This document shows positions 45,418 to 54,216 of a DNA stretch of 64,000 bases, piece by piece. Both the position numbers and the translations under genes were made by a program. The first letter of the stretch is position 1. Each line of letters starts with the position of its first letter. The notes beneath the pieces are model-generated. The model was given only the letters and a program-made list of their open reading frames with translations, ran no database searches and was not told where the DNA came from. Source of the DNA: Flexivirga endophytica (GTDB taxonomy: Bacteria > Actinomycetota > Actinomycetes > Actinomycetales > Dermatophilaceae); contig NZ_BMHI01000003.1 of the NCBI RefSeq assembly GCF_014640635.1, positions 124,001 through 188,000 on the forward strand, in the 5' to 3' direction.

Positions 45418-47007
45418 TCAGGGCTGCAACAGGGAGTTCTCGGCGCCACCGGACAAGCCGAGTGACACTCCCTCCGCGTCGCTGCGGCGGTCCTGCTCGG
45501 CGACATCCACCGAGGTGTCGTGACCGGTGCGAACCTCGATCGGCAGGGTCTCCAGCACATGCTTGCCGATGCGGCCGTCCTCCGGGAGCGGGATCGGGTA
45601 CTCGCCGGTGAAGCAGGCCCGGCACAGCTCGTCCTTCGGCTGCTCGGTGGCGGCGATCATCCCGTCCTCGGAGATGTAGCCGAGCGAGTCGGCGCCGATG
45701 GACGCCCGGATCTCCTCGGTCCCCAGGCCGGTGGCGATCAGCTCCGCACGCGTGGCGAAGTCAATGCCGTAGAAGCACGGCCAGGTGATCGGCGGGGACG
45801 AGATGCGCACGTGGATCTCCGCGGCGCCGGCCTCGCGCAGCATCCTGACCTGGGCACGCTGAGTGTTGCCGCGCACGATCGAGTCGTCGACCACGAGAAC
45901 GCGCTTGCCCTTGATGGCGTGCTGCAACGGGTTGAGTTTCAGGCGTATGCCGAGCTGACGCAGCGTCTGGCTCGGCTGGATGAACGTGCGGCCGACGTAG
46001 GCGTTCTTCACGAAGCCCTGACCGAACGGTATGCCGGACTCCTGCGCGTAGCCGGTTGCTGCCGGCACACCGGACTCGGGCACACCGATCACCAGGTCGG
46101 CGTCGACCGGGTGCTCGCGGGCCAACTGCCGACCCATCTCGACGCGGGCCTCGTGGACGACGCGGCCCCGGATGACCGCGTCGGGCCGCGCCAGGTAGAC
46201 GTATTCGAACACGCAGCCCTTGGGCTTCGGCTCGGCGAACTTGTGACTGCGCAGGCCGTATTCGTCGATCGCGATGAGCTCACCCGGCTCGACCTCACGC
46301 ACCACGCTCGCGCCGATGGTCTGCAGCGCCGCCGTCTCGGAGGCCACCACCCAGCCTCGGTCGAGTCGGCCGAGGGCGAGCGGCCGGACGCCATACGGGT
46401 CGCGGGCGGCATACAGGGTGTGCTCGTCCATGAAGACGATGCAGTAGGCACCCTGCAGTTTCGGGAACACCTCGAGTGCGGTCTCCTCGAGCGGTTTGTC
46501 GGGGTTCTCCGACAGCAGCGCAGTGACCACGGCGGTGTCGGAGGTGTTGCCGCGGGCGAGCTCGCCACGTGCGGCCCGACCGTCGAGCTTCTCGTCGACG
46601 AGGTCTCGCAGCTCAGCGGTGTTGATGAGGTTGCCGTTGTGCGCCAGCGCGACGGTGCCGCGGTCGCTGCCGCCGAGGGTGGGCTGGGCGTTCTCCCAGG
46701 TGCTGCCACCGGTCGTGGAGTAGCGGGTGTGTCCGATGGCGAGGTGCCCGCGCAGTGAGGTCAGGCTCGACTCGTCGAAGACCTGCGAGACCAGGCCCAT
46801 GTCCTTGTAGACCAGGATGCTGTGCCCGTCGCTGGTCGCGATACCTGCGGACTCCTGGCCGCGGTGCTGCAGGGCATAGAGCCCGAAGTAGGTGAGTTTT
46901 GCAACTTCCTCACCCGGAGCCCAGACACCGAAGACACCGCATTCGTCCTGGGGTGCCTTTTCACCGGGATAGAGATCGTGCGTCAGCCGTCCATCTCCAC
47001 GCGCCAC
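45418..47007 (-). CDS. purF: Amidophosphoribosyltransferase
   Basis: 529 residues from GTG 47007. First committed step of purine synthesis: PRPP and glutamine to phosphoribosylamine. A 22-residue propeptide precedes the catalytic cysteine C23 (DECGVFGVWAPGEEVA), as in the B. subtilis-type enzyme. The PRPP loop is KRVLVVDDSIVRGNTQRAQV. Cysteines in KGCVFEYVYLARPDA, WPCFYGIDFATRAEL and DELCRACFTGEYP match the four ligands of the structural [4Fe-4S] cluster. The flank has no recognisable PurR box. Confidence 0.96.
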   Translation of the reverse strand: MARGDGRLTHDLYPGEKAPQDECGVFGVWAPGEEVAKLTYFGLYALQHRGQESAGIATSDGHSILVYKDMGLVSQVFDESSLTSLRGHLAIGHTRYSTTGGSTWENAQPTLGGSDRGTVALAHNGNLINTAELRDLVDEKLDGRAARGELARGNTSDTAVVTALLSENPDKPLEETALEVFPKLQGAYCIVFMDEHTLYAARDPYGVRPLALGRLDRGWVVASETAALQTIGASVVREVEPGELIAIDEYGLRSHKFAEPKPKGCVFEYVYLARPDAVIRGRVVHEARVEMGRQLAREHPVDADLVIGVPESGVPAATGYAQESGIPFGQGFVKNAYVGRTFIQPSQTLRQLGIRLKLNPLQHAIKGKRVLVVDDSIVRGNTQRAQVRMLREAGAAEIHVRISSPPITWPCFYGIDFATRAELIATGLGTEEIRASIGADSLGYISEDGMIAATEQPKDELCRACFTGEYPIPLPEDGRIGKHVLETLPIEVRTGHDTSVDVAEQDRRSDAEGVSLGLSGGAENSLLQP

Positions 47008-47040
47008 GCCACCAGTGTGACACGGCGAGCGGGGTGGTCG

Positions 47041-47322
47041 TCACCGGCGGTTGAGGAACCGCTCCAGCAACAGGCCGATGACGGCTCCGGCGAGCGCCCC
47101 GAAGGCGGCGACGATGCCGCCGATGAGCACGACGCCGGTACGGTCCGAATAGCCCTGCGCGTCGGGCCCGCCACTGGCGATCAGCGCGCCGACGATGAAG
47201 CCGATGATCGCGCCGGTGATGATGAACCGCAGGAAGTTCGGCGTGCGGCGCACCCGCCGCTGGACCACTCGTGGCGGCCGCTGCGGGCCGCCGGGGCCGT
47301 CCTGGTCGTCCTGCTCAGTCAC
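47041..47322 (-). CDS. Small membrane protein, unknown function
   Basis: 93 residues from GTG 47322; a longer frame to 47373 has an unlikely N-terminus. Residues 1-35 are polar and Pro/Arg-rich (TEQDDQDGPGGPQRPPRVVQ). Two membrane helices follow (FLRFIITGAIIGFIVGALIA and VVLIGGIVAAFGALAGAVIG) with a short basic tail. No known domain is recognised. It lies 33 bases upstream of purF on the same strand, so it may be the first gene of a purF-purM operon. Confidence 0.65.
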   Translation of the reverse strand: MTEQDDQDGPGGPQRPPRVVQRRVRRTPNFLRFIITGAIIGFIVGALIASGGPDAQGYSDRTGVVLIGGIVAAFGALAGAVIGLLLERFLNRR

Positions 47323-47492
47323 GCAGAGAACGGTAGCCGTTGTTGGTTGCTCGGTATGCCGCGCCCTGCGCATCAGCGCTTCGCCTGGCGTGGGCGCTTG
47401 TTACCGACGGGTAGACGCGTCGGCGGCCGGCACCAGGACTCGTTAGGGTGATGCGCTAGTTCGTCTCTTCATCGAAGTCAGAGGTAATGCGC

Positions 47493-48818
47493 ATGGTGTG
47501 GCTGGTCCTGGCCCTGATCATTGTCGTGCTCGCAGTCGTGATGTGGCTGCTGCTCCGCGACCCGAAGAAGGGTCGCTCGGTCGGCATCGACGGCGTCAGC
47601 AGCGACCACAAGGTGAGTCCTGCCGAAGAGACCGCGGCTGTCGACGCCGGGACATCGGACGACGCGACGGCCGGCGAGAGCGGTTCAACCGGGAAGAAGG
47701 CCGCAGTCGCCGGTGCTGCCGGTGCTGCCGCCGGTGGTGGTGTCGCAGTTGCTGCCACCAAGTCGGAGCCCGACGCTGCCTCCGACGAGATAGCGGCCGC
47801 GACCGAGCAGCCTGCCGCCGCGCAGCCTGCGGCGGACGACTGGGACGCACCGCCACCCGCACTCGACGACAAGCCCGCCACCCCCGCCGCTGACTCAGCT
47901 CCTGCGTCCGGGGACGACTGGGACGCACCGCCACCCGCACTCGACGACAAGCCCGCCACCTCCGCCGCCGCGCAGCCTGCGGCGGACGACTGGGACGCAC
48001 CGCCACCCGCACTCGACGACAAGCCCGCCACCCCCGCCGCTGACTCAGCTCCTGCGTCCGGGGACGACTGGGACGCACCGCCACCCGCACTCGACGACCA
48101 ACCCGTCACCTCCGCCGCTGACTCAGCTCCTGCGTCCGGCGACGACTGGGACGCACCGCCACCCGCACTCGACGACCAACCCGCCACCCCCGCCGCTGAC
48201 TCAGCTCCTGCGTCCGGGGACGACTGGGACACCCCACCCCCGCCGATCGACGACGCCGCACCAGCAGCCGCCGCACCCACGGCAACCCCGGCGACCGAGA
48301 CGCCCGCAGCAGCCACCCCTGCCCCCGCCGCGTCCGGCGACGACTGGGACACCCCACCCCCGCCGATCGACGACACCGCACCAGCAGCCGAGGCCACGGT
48401 CGAGCAGCCGGAGCGGGCACCCGAACCCACCCTCGAACCTGCGGCTCCCGCCCAGCCACAGGTGTCGGCTCCGGCCAAAGCATCCGGGGACGACTGGGAT
48501 ACACCACCGCTCCCCCTGGCAGAGTTCGGCGGCTCACCCGAAGCATCAGCCACGCCGGAATCGGCAGCCGAGTCCCCCAGCGCCCGGGTCGCCGACGAGG
48601 ACGACTCCGACGAGGACGGTCCGTTCGGCCCCGGATCGACCGCACCCGCCGAGGACGGCTCCGGCCCGGACGGTTGGATCAAGGGCAACGCCGACACGAT
48701 GATCTTCCACTCGCCCGAGTCGCCGACATACGACTCCGAGGAGGCCGAGGTCTACTTCCGGGACGAAGCCGCGGCTGCCGCCGCGGGCTTCCGGCATTGG
48801 GACCCGAGCCGACGTTAG
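47493..48818 (+). CDS. ArfC-like membrane protein with DDWD repeats and C-terminal sunset domain
   Basis: 441 residues from ATG 47493, which is 8 bases from GAGG; ATG 47487 adds two residues. One membrane helix at about residues 2-21 (VWLVLALIIVVLAVVMWLLL) is followed by a long Ala/Pro/Asp-rich extracytoplasmic-looking region. This region has eight DDWD[AT]PP motifs; five are in near-identical 26-residue repeats (DDWDAPPPALDDKPATPAAD and on). The last 50 residues (GWIKGNADTMIFHSPESPTY, then DSEEAEVYFRDEAAAAAAGF) match the sunset domain found in ArfC-type channel accessory proteins. Assignment by eye; no ArfA/OmpATb-type porin gene is nearby. Confidence 0.7.
   Translation: MVWLVLALIIVVLAVVMWLLLRDPKKGRSVGIDGVSSDHKVSPAEETAAVDAGTSDDATAGESGSTGKKAAVAGAAGAAAGGGVAVAATKSEPDAASDEIAAATEQPAAAQPAADDWDAPPPALDDKPATPAADSAPASGDDWDAPPPALDDKPATSAAAQPAADDWDAPPPALDDKPATPAADSAPASGDDWDAPPPALDDQPVTSAADSAPASGDDWDAPPPALDDQPATPAADSAPASGDDWDTPPPPIDDAAPAAAAPTATPATETPAAATPAPAASGDDWDTPPPPIDDTAPAAEATVEQPERAPEPTLEPAAPAQPQVSAPAKASGDDWDTPPLPLAEFGGSPEASATPESAAESPSARVADEDDSDEDGPFGPGSTAPAEDGSGPDGWIKGNADTMIFHSPESPTYDSEEAEVYFRDEAAAAAAGFRHWDPSRR
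47840..48235. repeat. Coding tandem repeats of about 78 bp
   Basis: Five units of GACGACTGGGACGCACCGCC-type sequence, encoding 26-residue repeats (one unit is 24 residues), run from about 47835 to 48225. Copies are nearly identical at DNA level, including third positions, which implies recent expansion. Three diverged DDWDTPP units follow up to about 48510. Length variation between strains is expected. Confidence 0.85.
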
Positions 48819-48906
48819 GAATTTTCCTCAAAATAGACACAACGTAAACCACCCAGCGCAGCACTCTGGGTGACAGAGTCGGCATACCCCTAACCAAGGA
48901 GCCGAC

Positions 48907-50520
48907 ATGCCCGTGGACCGTACGCCGGGGACCCCCGCCCGGCGCAGCGTGCTGCTCGGAGTTGCCGCCGCGCCGTTCGTAGCCGCAGCAACGACCTGCC
49001 GCGCCGATGCTCAACCCAGCCATGGCCGTCATTACGTTGTGCCGCAACCTCATCCGGGTCAGTTTCCAACCGATCCGACCACCCCGAAGCGCGACCTGCG
49101 TTCGTTCTGGCTCTCGGTGGTGGCCAACATCGACTGGCCCTCCAAGCCCGGCCTCTCCGCCGAGGCGCAGCAGACGGAGCTGATCGCCTGGCTGGATCTC
49201 GCGGTCGCGCAGCGTCACAACGTCGTCGTGCTTCAGGTGCGACCGACCGCCGATGCGTTGTGGCCGTCGCCGTACGAGCCGTGGTCGGCGTGGCTGACCG
49301 GCCAGCAGGGCGACGACCCCGGCTACGACCCACTCGGTTTCGCGGTCGCGGAGGCGCACAAGCGCAATCTCGAGCTGCACGCATGGTTCAACCCGTTCCG
49401 TGTCGCAATGACCGAGGACCCGAGCACGCTGATCCCGTCGCACCCCGCACGCCAGCACCCGGACTGGGTCCTGCCGTATGGCGGCAAGCTCTACTACAAC
49501 CCGGGCGAACCGGTCGTCCGTCGTTTCGTCGAGGACGCGATCATGGACGCGGTCGAGCACTACGACATCGATGCCGTCCATTTCGACGACTACTTCTACC
49601 CCTATCCAGTGGCCGGCAAGGTGTTCCACGACGAGGAGCAGTACGCGAAGTACGGCAACGGCAAGAGCCTGGACGACTGGCGACGGTCCAACATCGACGA
49701 CCTCATCGTGCAGCTCGGCCGACGGATCAAGCGCGCAAAGCCGTTGTGCCAGTTCGGTATTTCGCCGTTCGCCGTATGGCGCAACAAGGCGACCGACCCG
49801 ATCGGCTCCGACACGACGGCGGGCGCTGAGACCTTCGACGACTTGTACGCTGACACCCGCGGCTGGGTGACGAAGGGCTGGATCGACTACATCTGCCCGC
49901 AGGTCTACTGGTCGATCGGTTTCGCCCCTGCGGACTACGCGAAGTTGGTTCCGTGGTGGTCGGACGTCGTGAAGGGCACACCGGTGCACCTCTACATCGG
50001 ACAGGCCACCTACAAGGTCAACACCAACGGCGCGGTCGACCCGCATTGGCTGAACCCCGAGGAGCTGTCCTCGCACCTGCAGTTCAACACGCAGTACCCG
50101 CAGGTGCAGGGCAACATCTTTTTCTCCGCGGTGCCGGTGCGCAAGGACGAGCTCGGTGCGACGACGTTGCTCAACGAGAAGTGGTACTCCCGACCCGCGC
50201 TGCTACCGGCGACCCCACGCCTGAAGCGGCGGCCGCCCGCTCGGGTCGTCCGCCTGCACCGGGACGGTGACACGCTGAGTTGGGACACCGGTTCGCCGGA
50301 TGCCGCGCACTTCGCTGTCTATCGAATTCCGTTGGATAACAACCATTCCCAGGCTAAGAGCCGCGATCTCGCGGACGCCCGCCACCTCGCGGCGGTCATA
50401 CCTGCGGACCAGCATCACAGCAGCTGGACCGACAAGGGATCCGGCGATGGCGCTCACGCGTATGTCGTGAGCGCCGTCGACCGGGCGGGAAACGAGAGCG
50501 CCGGGGTGGCGGTCAGCTGA
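48907..50520 (+). CDS. Secreted GHL10-family (DUF187/YngK-like) glycoside hydrolase
   Basis: 537 residues; AAGGAG precedes ATG 48907. A Tat-like signal with a twin arginine (TPARRSVLLGVAAAPFVAAA) directs export. The (beta/alpha)8 GHL10 domain spans about residues 60-420: LRSFWLSVVANIDWPSKPGL, NVVVLQVRPTADALWPSPYE, ELHAWFNPFRV, DAVHFDDYFYPYP and DYICPQVYWSIGF. A fibronectin-III-like domain ends the protein (about 440-537). YngK-like enzymes are thought to act on cell-wall or related glycans. The stop overlaps that of the convergent LLM gene by 8 bases. Confidence 0.87.
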   Translation: MPVDRTPGTPARRSVLLGVAAAPFVAAATTCRADAQPSHGRHYVVPQPHPGQFPTDPTTPKRDLRSFWLSVVANIDWPSKPGLSAEAQQTELIAWLDLAVAQRHNVVVLQVRPTADALWPSPYEPWSAWLTGQQGDDPGYDPLGFAVAEAHKRNLELHAWFNPFRVAMTEDPSTLIPSHPARQHPDWVLPYGGKLYYNPGEPVVRRFVEDAIMDAVEHYDIDAVHFDDYFYPYPVAGKVFHDEEQYAKYGNGKSLDDWRRSNIDDLIVQLGRRIKRAKPLCQFGISPFAVWRNKATDPIGSDTTAGAETFDDLYADTRGWVTKGWIDYICPQVYWSIGFAPADYAKLVPWWSDVVKGTPVHLYIGQATYKVNTNGAVDPHWLNPEELSSHLQFNTQYPQVQGNIFFSAVPVRKDELGATTLLNEKWYSRPALLPATPRLKRRPPARVVRLHRDGDTLSWDTGSPDAAHFAVYRIPLDNNHSQAKSRDLADARHLAAVIPADQHHSSWTDKGSGDGAHAYVVSAVDRAGNESAGVAVS

Positions 50521-51382
50521 TCCGCGGAAGCACCTGCGCGGCAACGGTTTCCAGCACATCGATCGTTGCCGCGTAGGGCTTCTCCGGGCGGGGCCAGTGG
50601 GTGATGAGGTCGGTGAAGCCCGCATCCCGTGCACGGCCGACCGCGTCCTCGAAGCGGTCGACGCTCTCGTAGACCGACCCACGGGCGCCATCGGCGTTCA
50701 GATGCCGTTCGAAGGACGCGTTGTCCCGGCCGGCGGCGTCGAGAATCTCCGTCATACGGTCGCTCGAGTCACGCAGACCGGACCACCAATCCGCTTCACT
50801 GCCAGTCGGTTTCCCGTAGGTGACCCAGCCCTGCCCGACTTCGGCCGCCAGTCGCATCCCCTTGGCTGCATTGGCGGCGACGATGAATGGGACGCGTGGT
50901 TGCTGCACACACCCTGGCACGTTGCGGGAGTCGTGCGCCGTGAAGAACTTGCCGTCATACGTGACGTGGTCCTGGGTGAGCACCTGATCGAGCAGCCGGG
51001 TGAACTCGGTGAACCGCTCGGTGCGTTCGCCCACCGTGGGCGCTTCGCCGAGCAGTCCGGAGTCGAGGTCCCCGCCGCGGCCGATGCCGCAGATGAAGCG
51101 ACCGGCGGAGATGTCGTCGAGGGCGAGCACGTCCCGCGCGAAGGCCACCGGGTGCCGGAAGTTGGGTGATGTGACGAACGTGCCGAGCCGGATGGTCGAC
51201 GTGACCATCGCGGCCGCGGTCAACGTGGGTGTGGTGCCGAACCACGGCGAGTCCGGTAGGCCACCCCACACCAGGTGGTCGTAGGTCCAGGCGTGGTCGA
51301 AGCCCAACTGCTCCGCCGCACGCCACTTCGACTCCTGGTCGGCCCAGCGGGCTTCGGGAAGGATCGTGATTCCTACGCGCAT
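50513..51382 (-). CDS. LLM-class (F420- or flavin-dependent) oxidoreductase
   Basis: 289 residues, luciferase-like TIM barrel. Typical sections are RVGITILPEARWADQESKWR, ADQESKWRAAEQLGFDHAWT, IRLGTFVTSPNFRHPVAFAR and DDISAGRFICGIGRGG. The short form and GIGRGG signature fit the actinobacterial F420-dependent subgroup. The substrate cannot be told. The 3' end overlaps the convergent GHL10 gene, and no terminator is visible between them. Confidence 0.88.
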   Translation of the reverse strand: MRVGITILPEARWADQESKWRAAEQLGFDHAWTYDHLVWGGLPDSPWFGTTPTLTAAAMVTSTIRLGTFVTSPNFRHPVAFARDVLALDDISAGRFICGIGRGGDLDSGLLGEAPTVGERTERFTEFTRLLDQVLTQDHVTYDGKFFTAHDSRNVPGCVQQPRVPFIVAANAAKGMRLAAEVGQGWVTYGKPTGSEADWWSGLRDSSDRMTEILDAAGRDNASFERHLNADGARGSVYESVDRFEDAVGRARDAGFTDLITHWPRPEKPYAATIDVLETVAAQVLPRIS

Positions 51383-51403
51383 GCCGACAGCCTAAGCGGG
51401 TGG

Positions 51404-51772
51404 TTACGACGGGCGAGGCAGCAGCGGAAGGTATGGCGAAAGGTCTGATCGCGAGCCCGACGCCGACACGACTCCGGCGCGTTCGGCATCAGCCCATGAG
51501 ATGTCGCCGACCGTGAGCTTCATCCACGAATCAGCGTCCAGTTCCACGACATTCGGCGGTGTCCCGCGTCGATGCGTCAGACCCTCGATCACCTGCACGG
51601 CGCCGTATGGCGGCACCCGCACCTCGACACTGCGACCGGGCGCCTGCAGGGCCAGCTCCTGGAGGCTGAAACGCACCGCGGTCGCGATCACGGACCGCCC
51701 CACCGTGGGGTCCGCACACCACGCCAGCACTGCCGCGCGACCCTGCTGCGCATCGATCTTCCGTGTCGCCAT
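51404..51772 (-). CDS. SCP-like (sterol carrier family) protein
   Basis: 122 residues. It resembles the small actinobacterial sterol-carrier-like proteins often found beside purF: QQGRAAVLAWCADPTVGRSV, TAVRFSLQELALQAPGRSVE, VRVPPYGAVQVIEGLTHRRG and the ending VVELDADSWMKLTVGDISW. The fold would bind a hydrophobic ligand in a tunnel; no ligand is known. Here it sits about 4.4 kb from purF, between two LLM oxidoreductases and 21 bases from each. Confidence 0.82.
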   Translation of the reverse strand: MATRKIDAQQGRAAVLAWCADPTVGRSVIATAVRFSLQELALQAPGRSVEVRVPPYGAVQVIEGLTHRRGTPPNVVELDADSWMKLTVGDISWADAERAGVVSASGSRSDLSPYLPLLPRPS

Positions 51773-51793
51773 CGACGGGCTCCTTCCGACGCG

Positions 51794-52768
51794 TCATCCT
51801 CCCGCATGCAGCTGTCCGGCGATCAGCCCGGCCGTCTCGAGTTGTCCGAGCGCGATCCTCAGATCATCGGCCGGAAAGAAGCTGATGCCAGTCATTCCGG
51901 CGTCGGCAAGGGCTCCGACATACGACATCGCATCGTCGAGGTTGCCGATCGCGCCGATCCGGGTCCACCAGTCGTCGGGCGCGTGATCCGCCCAATTAGG
52001 TCCGTGGCGCTCGACCAGCGTGCAGAGCTCGTCGTGGAAGGGCAGTGCGGCCAGCCCGGCATGTCCGTGGCCGACCATCTCGGCCAGGAACGGCGCCGCT
52101 GCCCGACGCGCCTCCTGCCGGTCCGGCATGACGCACAACGTGGCGAAACAGCGGTAGGCGAACTCGTCGGGATCGCGCCCACACGACGCTTTCGCCTGCT
52201 CGAAATAGTCGACGGTGCAGGGCGCGTCGAGCAGCACACCGTCGGCGGATCGGCCGGCCATCGCGAGTGACTTCGGCCCGCGCACTCCGGCGACAACGGA
52301 CGGCACGGGACTTGGCACGTGCTCGAGTCTGATGTCCTTCGCGGTGACGTATTCACCTGCCACATCTACGGTTTCGCCTTTCAGGAGCCTCCGCACGACA
52401 GTCAGGACCTCGTCGAGGGCGGTCACAGGTGACGCCGGTCGCACGCCCATCTGCTCCATCCACGGCTGCACGCCGTGACCGATGCCGCCGATGACTCGCG
52501 CCGGCGTAAGACTCGCCAGCGTCGCGATCTCCATCGCCGTCATCGCGGCGGTGCGGGCGACCGCCGGCAGGATGCCGAGCCCGATGTGCAACCGCTCGGT
52601 GCTCGCCAACGCGACCGCGGCCAACGGCGGCGCGGTCGTGAAGAAGCAGTCCTCGATGAGCCACAGCTCCTGCAGCCCTGCCGCCTCCGCGCGCCGCGCA
52701 TAGTCGGCCACCTCCGATGCCTGGAACGTGCGATCGAAACAGATGCCGATGGCTGGCGCGTGACTCAT
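51794..52768 (-). CDS. LLM-class flavin-dependent oxidoreductase
   Basis: 324 residues, full-length luciferase-like barrel. N-terminal AIGICFDRTFQASEVADYAR and ADYARRAEAAGLQELWLIED, then RLHIGLGILPAVARTAAMTA, LASLTPARVIGGIGHGVQPW and a C-terminal FFPADDLRIALGQLETAG. The last motif is typical of MmcJ/F420-type members. The three leftward genes 50.5-52.8 kb lie tightly spaced and are probably cotranscribed. Confidence 0.88.
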   Translation of the reverse strand: MSHAPAIGICFDRTFQASEVADYARRAEAAGLQELWLIEDCFFTTAPPLAAVALASTERLHIGLGILPAVARTAAMTAMEIATLASLTPARVIGGIGHGVQPWMEQMGVRPASPVTALDEVLTVVRRLLKGETVDVAGEYVTAKDIRLEHVPSPVPSVVAGVRGPKSLAMAGRSADGVLLDAPCTVDYFEQAKASCGRDPDEFAYRCFATLCVMPDRQEARRAAAPFLAEMVGHGHAGLAALPFHDELCTLVERHGPNWADHAPDDWWTRIGAIGNLDDAMSYVGALADAGMTGISFFPADDLRIALGQLETAGLIAGQLHAGG

Positions 52769-52855
52769 GCGACGACGGTATGCCGAGCCACCGACAGCCG
52801 CGTCCGCATCGAAGGCGCCGGCGTCCGCACTGCTGGCGGATGCCCTGCGCGGCGT

Positions 52856-54061
52856 TCAGTCCGCCGGACCTTCCAGTAATCGGGCGACAGCACTCGAGCC
52901 TGCGATGGACAACGCACCCAGGAGTTCAGCCCGATCCCCCAACCCGCCCACGACGACCTTTGTCGACCGGTTGTTCAGAGGTGACGACGAGCGCGACAGC
53001 GCATCGTTGATGCCTTGGATCAGCGGCGCGCTCGCCCGAGCGTTCTTGCCTCCGACAATGATGAGACGCGGGTCGAGCACCGTGCAGGACCCTGCGAGCG
53101 CCTGCCCGACGGAGCGCCCGGCGTCGGTCAGGACACGTTGCGCCCCCGGGTTGCCACCCTCGGCGAGCGCGACGAGGTCATCGGTGCCGTCCACCTGCGC
53201 GCCGGTGTTGACGAGCGCGCTGACGAGGGACTTGGTGCCGACGACAGTCTCGAGGCATCCACGGTTGCCACATCGGCACACCTGACCGTTCGGCTGGACC
53301 GTGACATGGCCGAGCTCACCGGCACCACCTCCCCCTCCCTCGTACAAGCGGCCGCCGAGCACAAGTCCGGCGCCGACCCCGTCGGAAAGCATGACGTAAA
53401 TGAGGTCGTCGACCCCCCGCCCCGCACCGAGCCGCCACTCGGCCAACGCTCCGAGGTTCGCGTCGTTGCCGACGTGGATCGGAATCCCGGTGCGGCGGTG
53501 CAGTCGGCCGGCGATGTCGATGCCCGCCCAGTCGCGAAGCACAGTCGTCGGGCTCAGCGCATGGGTGGAGAGAGCGACCGGCGCCGCGATCGCCACCCCG
53601 AGTCCGAGAACGCGGCGTGGGTCCAGACCGTGACGGTCGATCAACTCCAGCGCTGTGCTCGCGGCGTATTCGAGGGTGTCGGCAGGTTCGTGGTCGACGT
53701 CGAGTTGATGCTCGGTCTCATCGATGATCGTCGTGGTCAGGTCGGCGAGAGCGACTTGCACACCATCGTGCGCGAGGTGGATCCCGACGAGGACACCACC
53801 AGATGGATCCAGACCGAGCCCGATCGCGGGCCGACCTGCGGCCGTGCCCACCGCGCCCGGCTCCGGCCGTTCCGCACACTCGACGACCACTCTGCGCGCA
53901 AGCAGTTCGGTGACCAGGCTCGAGACTGCGGTCCTGGACAGGCCGGTCACCCGTGCCAGCTCCGCACGGGTCGTAATGCGCTGTGCCTGCACGTGTTCGG
54001 CGACGAGCATCAGGTTCCGGGCGCGCACCGATGCGGAGGCGTCGGACGAGGAGTTCGGCAT
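52856..54061 (-). CDS. ROK-family transcriptional regulator (XylR/NagC type)
   Basis: 401 residues. An N-terminal winged helix-turn-helix (residues 12-60: LVAEHVQAQRITTRAELARV, TGLSRTAVSSLVTELLARRV) precedes the ROK sugar-kinase-like domain. The ROK zinc motif CRCGNRGCLETVVG is near residue 260, and GNDANLGALAEWRLGAGRGV and GVGAGLVLGGRLYEG are typical. It is divergent from the GH3-GH8 operon and probably represses it until a xylo-oligosaccharide or xylose binds. Confidence 0.92.
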   Translation of the reverse strand: MPNSSSDASASVRARNLMLVAEHVQAQRITTRAELARVTGLSRTAVSSLVTELLARRVVVECAERPEPGAVGTAAGRPAIGLGLDPSGGVLVGIHLAHDGVQVALADLTTTIIDETEHQLDVDHEPADTLEYAASTALELIDRHGLDPRRVLGLGVAIAAPVALSTHALSPTTVLRDWAGIDIAGRLHRRTGIPIHVGNDANLGALAEWRLGAGRGVDDLIYVMLSDGVGAGLVLGGRLYEGGGGGAGELGHVTVQPNGQVCRCGNRGCLETVVGTKSLVSALVNTGAQVDGTDDLVALAEGGNPGAQRVLTDAGRSVGQALAGSCTVLDPRLIIVGGKNARASAPLIQGINDALSRSSSPLNNRSTKVVVGGLGDRAELLGALSIAGSSAVARLLEGPAD

Positions 54062-54079
54062 GCCTCAAGCGTACCTATT

Positions 54080-54091
54080 TAATCCGTATTA
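54080..54091. promoter_or_regulatory. AT-rich imperfect palindrome, possible ROK operator
   Basis: TAATCCGTATTA is symmetric at 10 of 12 positions and lies 19 bases upstream of the ROK start. It is part of a markedly AT-rich stretch (54070-54145) shared by the two divergent promoters. ROK repressors of the XylR/NagC type bind AT-rich dyads, but this site is only a candidate. Confidence 0.35.
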
Positions 54092-54126
54092 TTACAAATT
54101 ACAGTGATTTTAGTCTCTTTTATGTC

Positions 54127-54156
54127 TTGACCAATTAAAAATACCCTCCGTACTGT
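54127..54156 (+). promoter_or_regulatory. Predicted promoter of the GH3-GH8 operon
   Basis: TTGACC (54127-54132) and TACTGT (54151-54156) are spaced by 18 bases, about 60 bases upstream of the GH3 start. The spacer begins with AATTAAAAAT, the most AT-rich run in the window. Confidence 0.55.
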
Positions 54157-54216
54157 GTCCATCGCTTGTGAATGTGGAGTGGTTCATCCCCCGACCGTCT
54201 TAAAGGAGCCCGTGCC

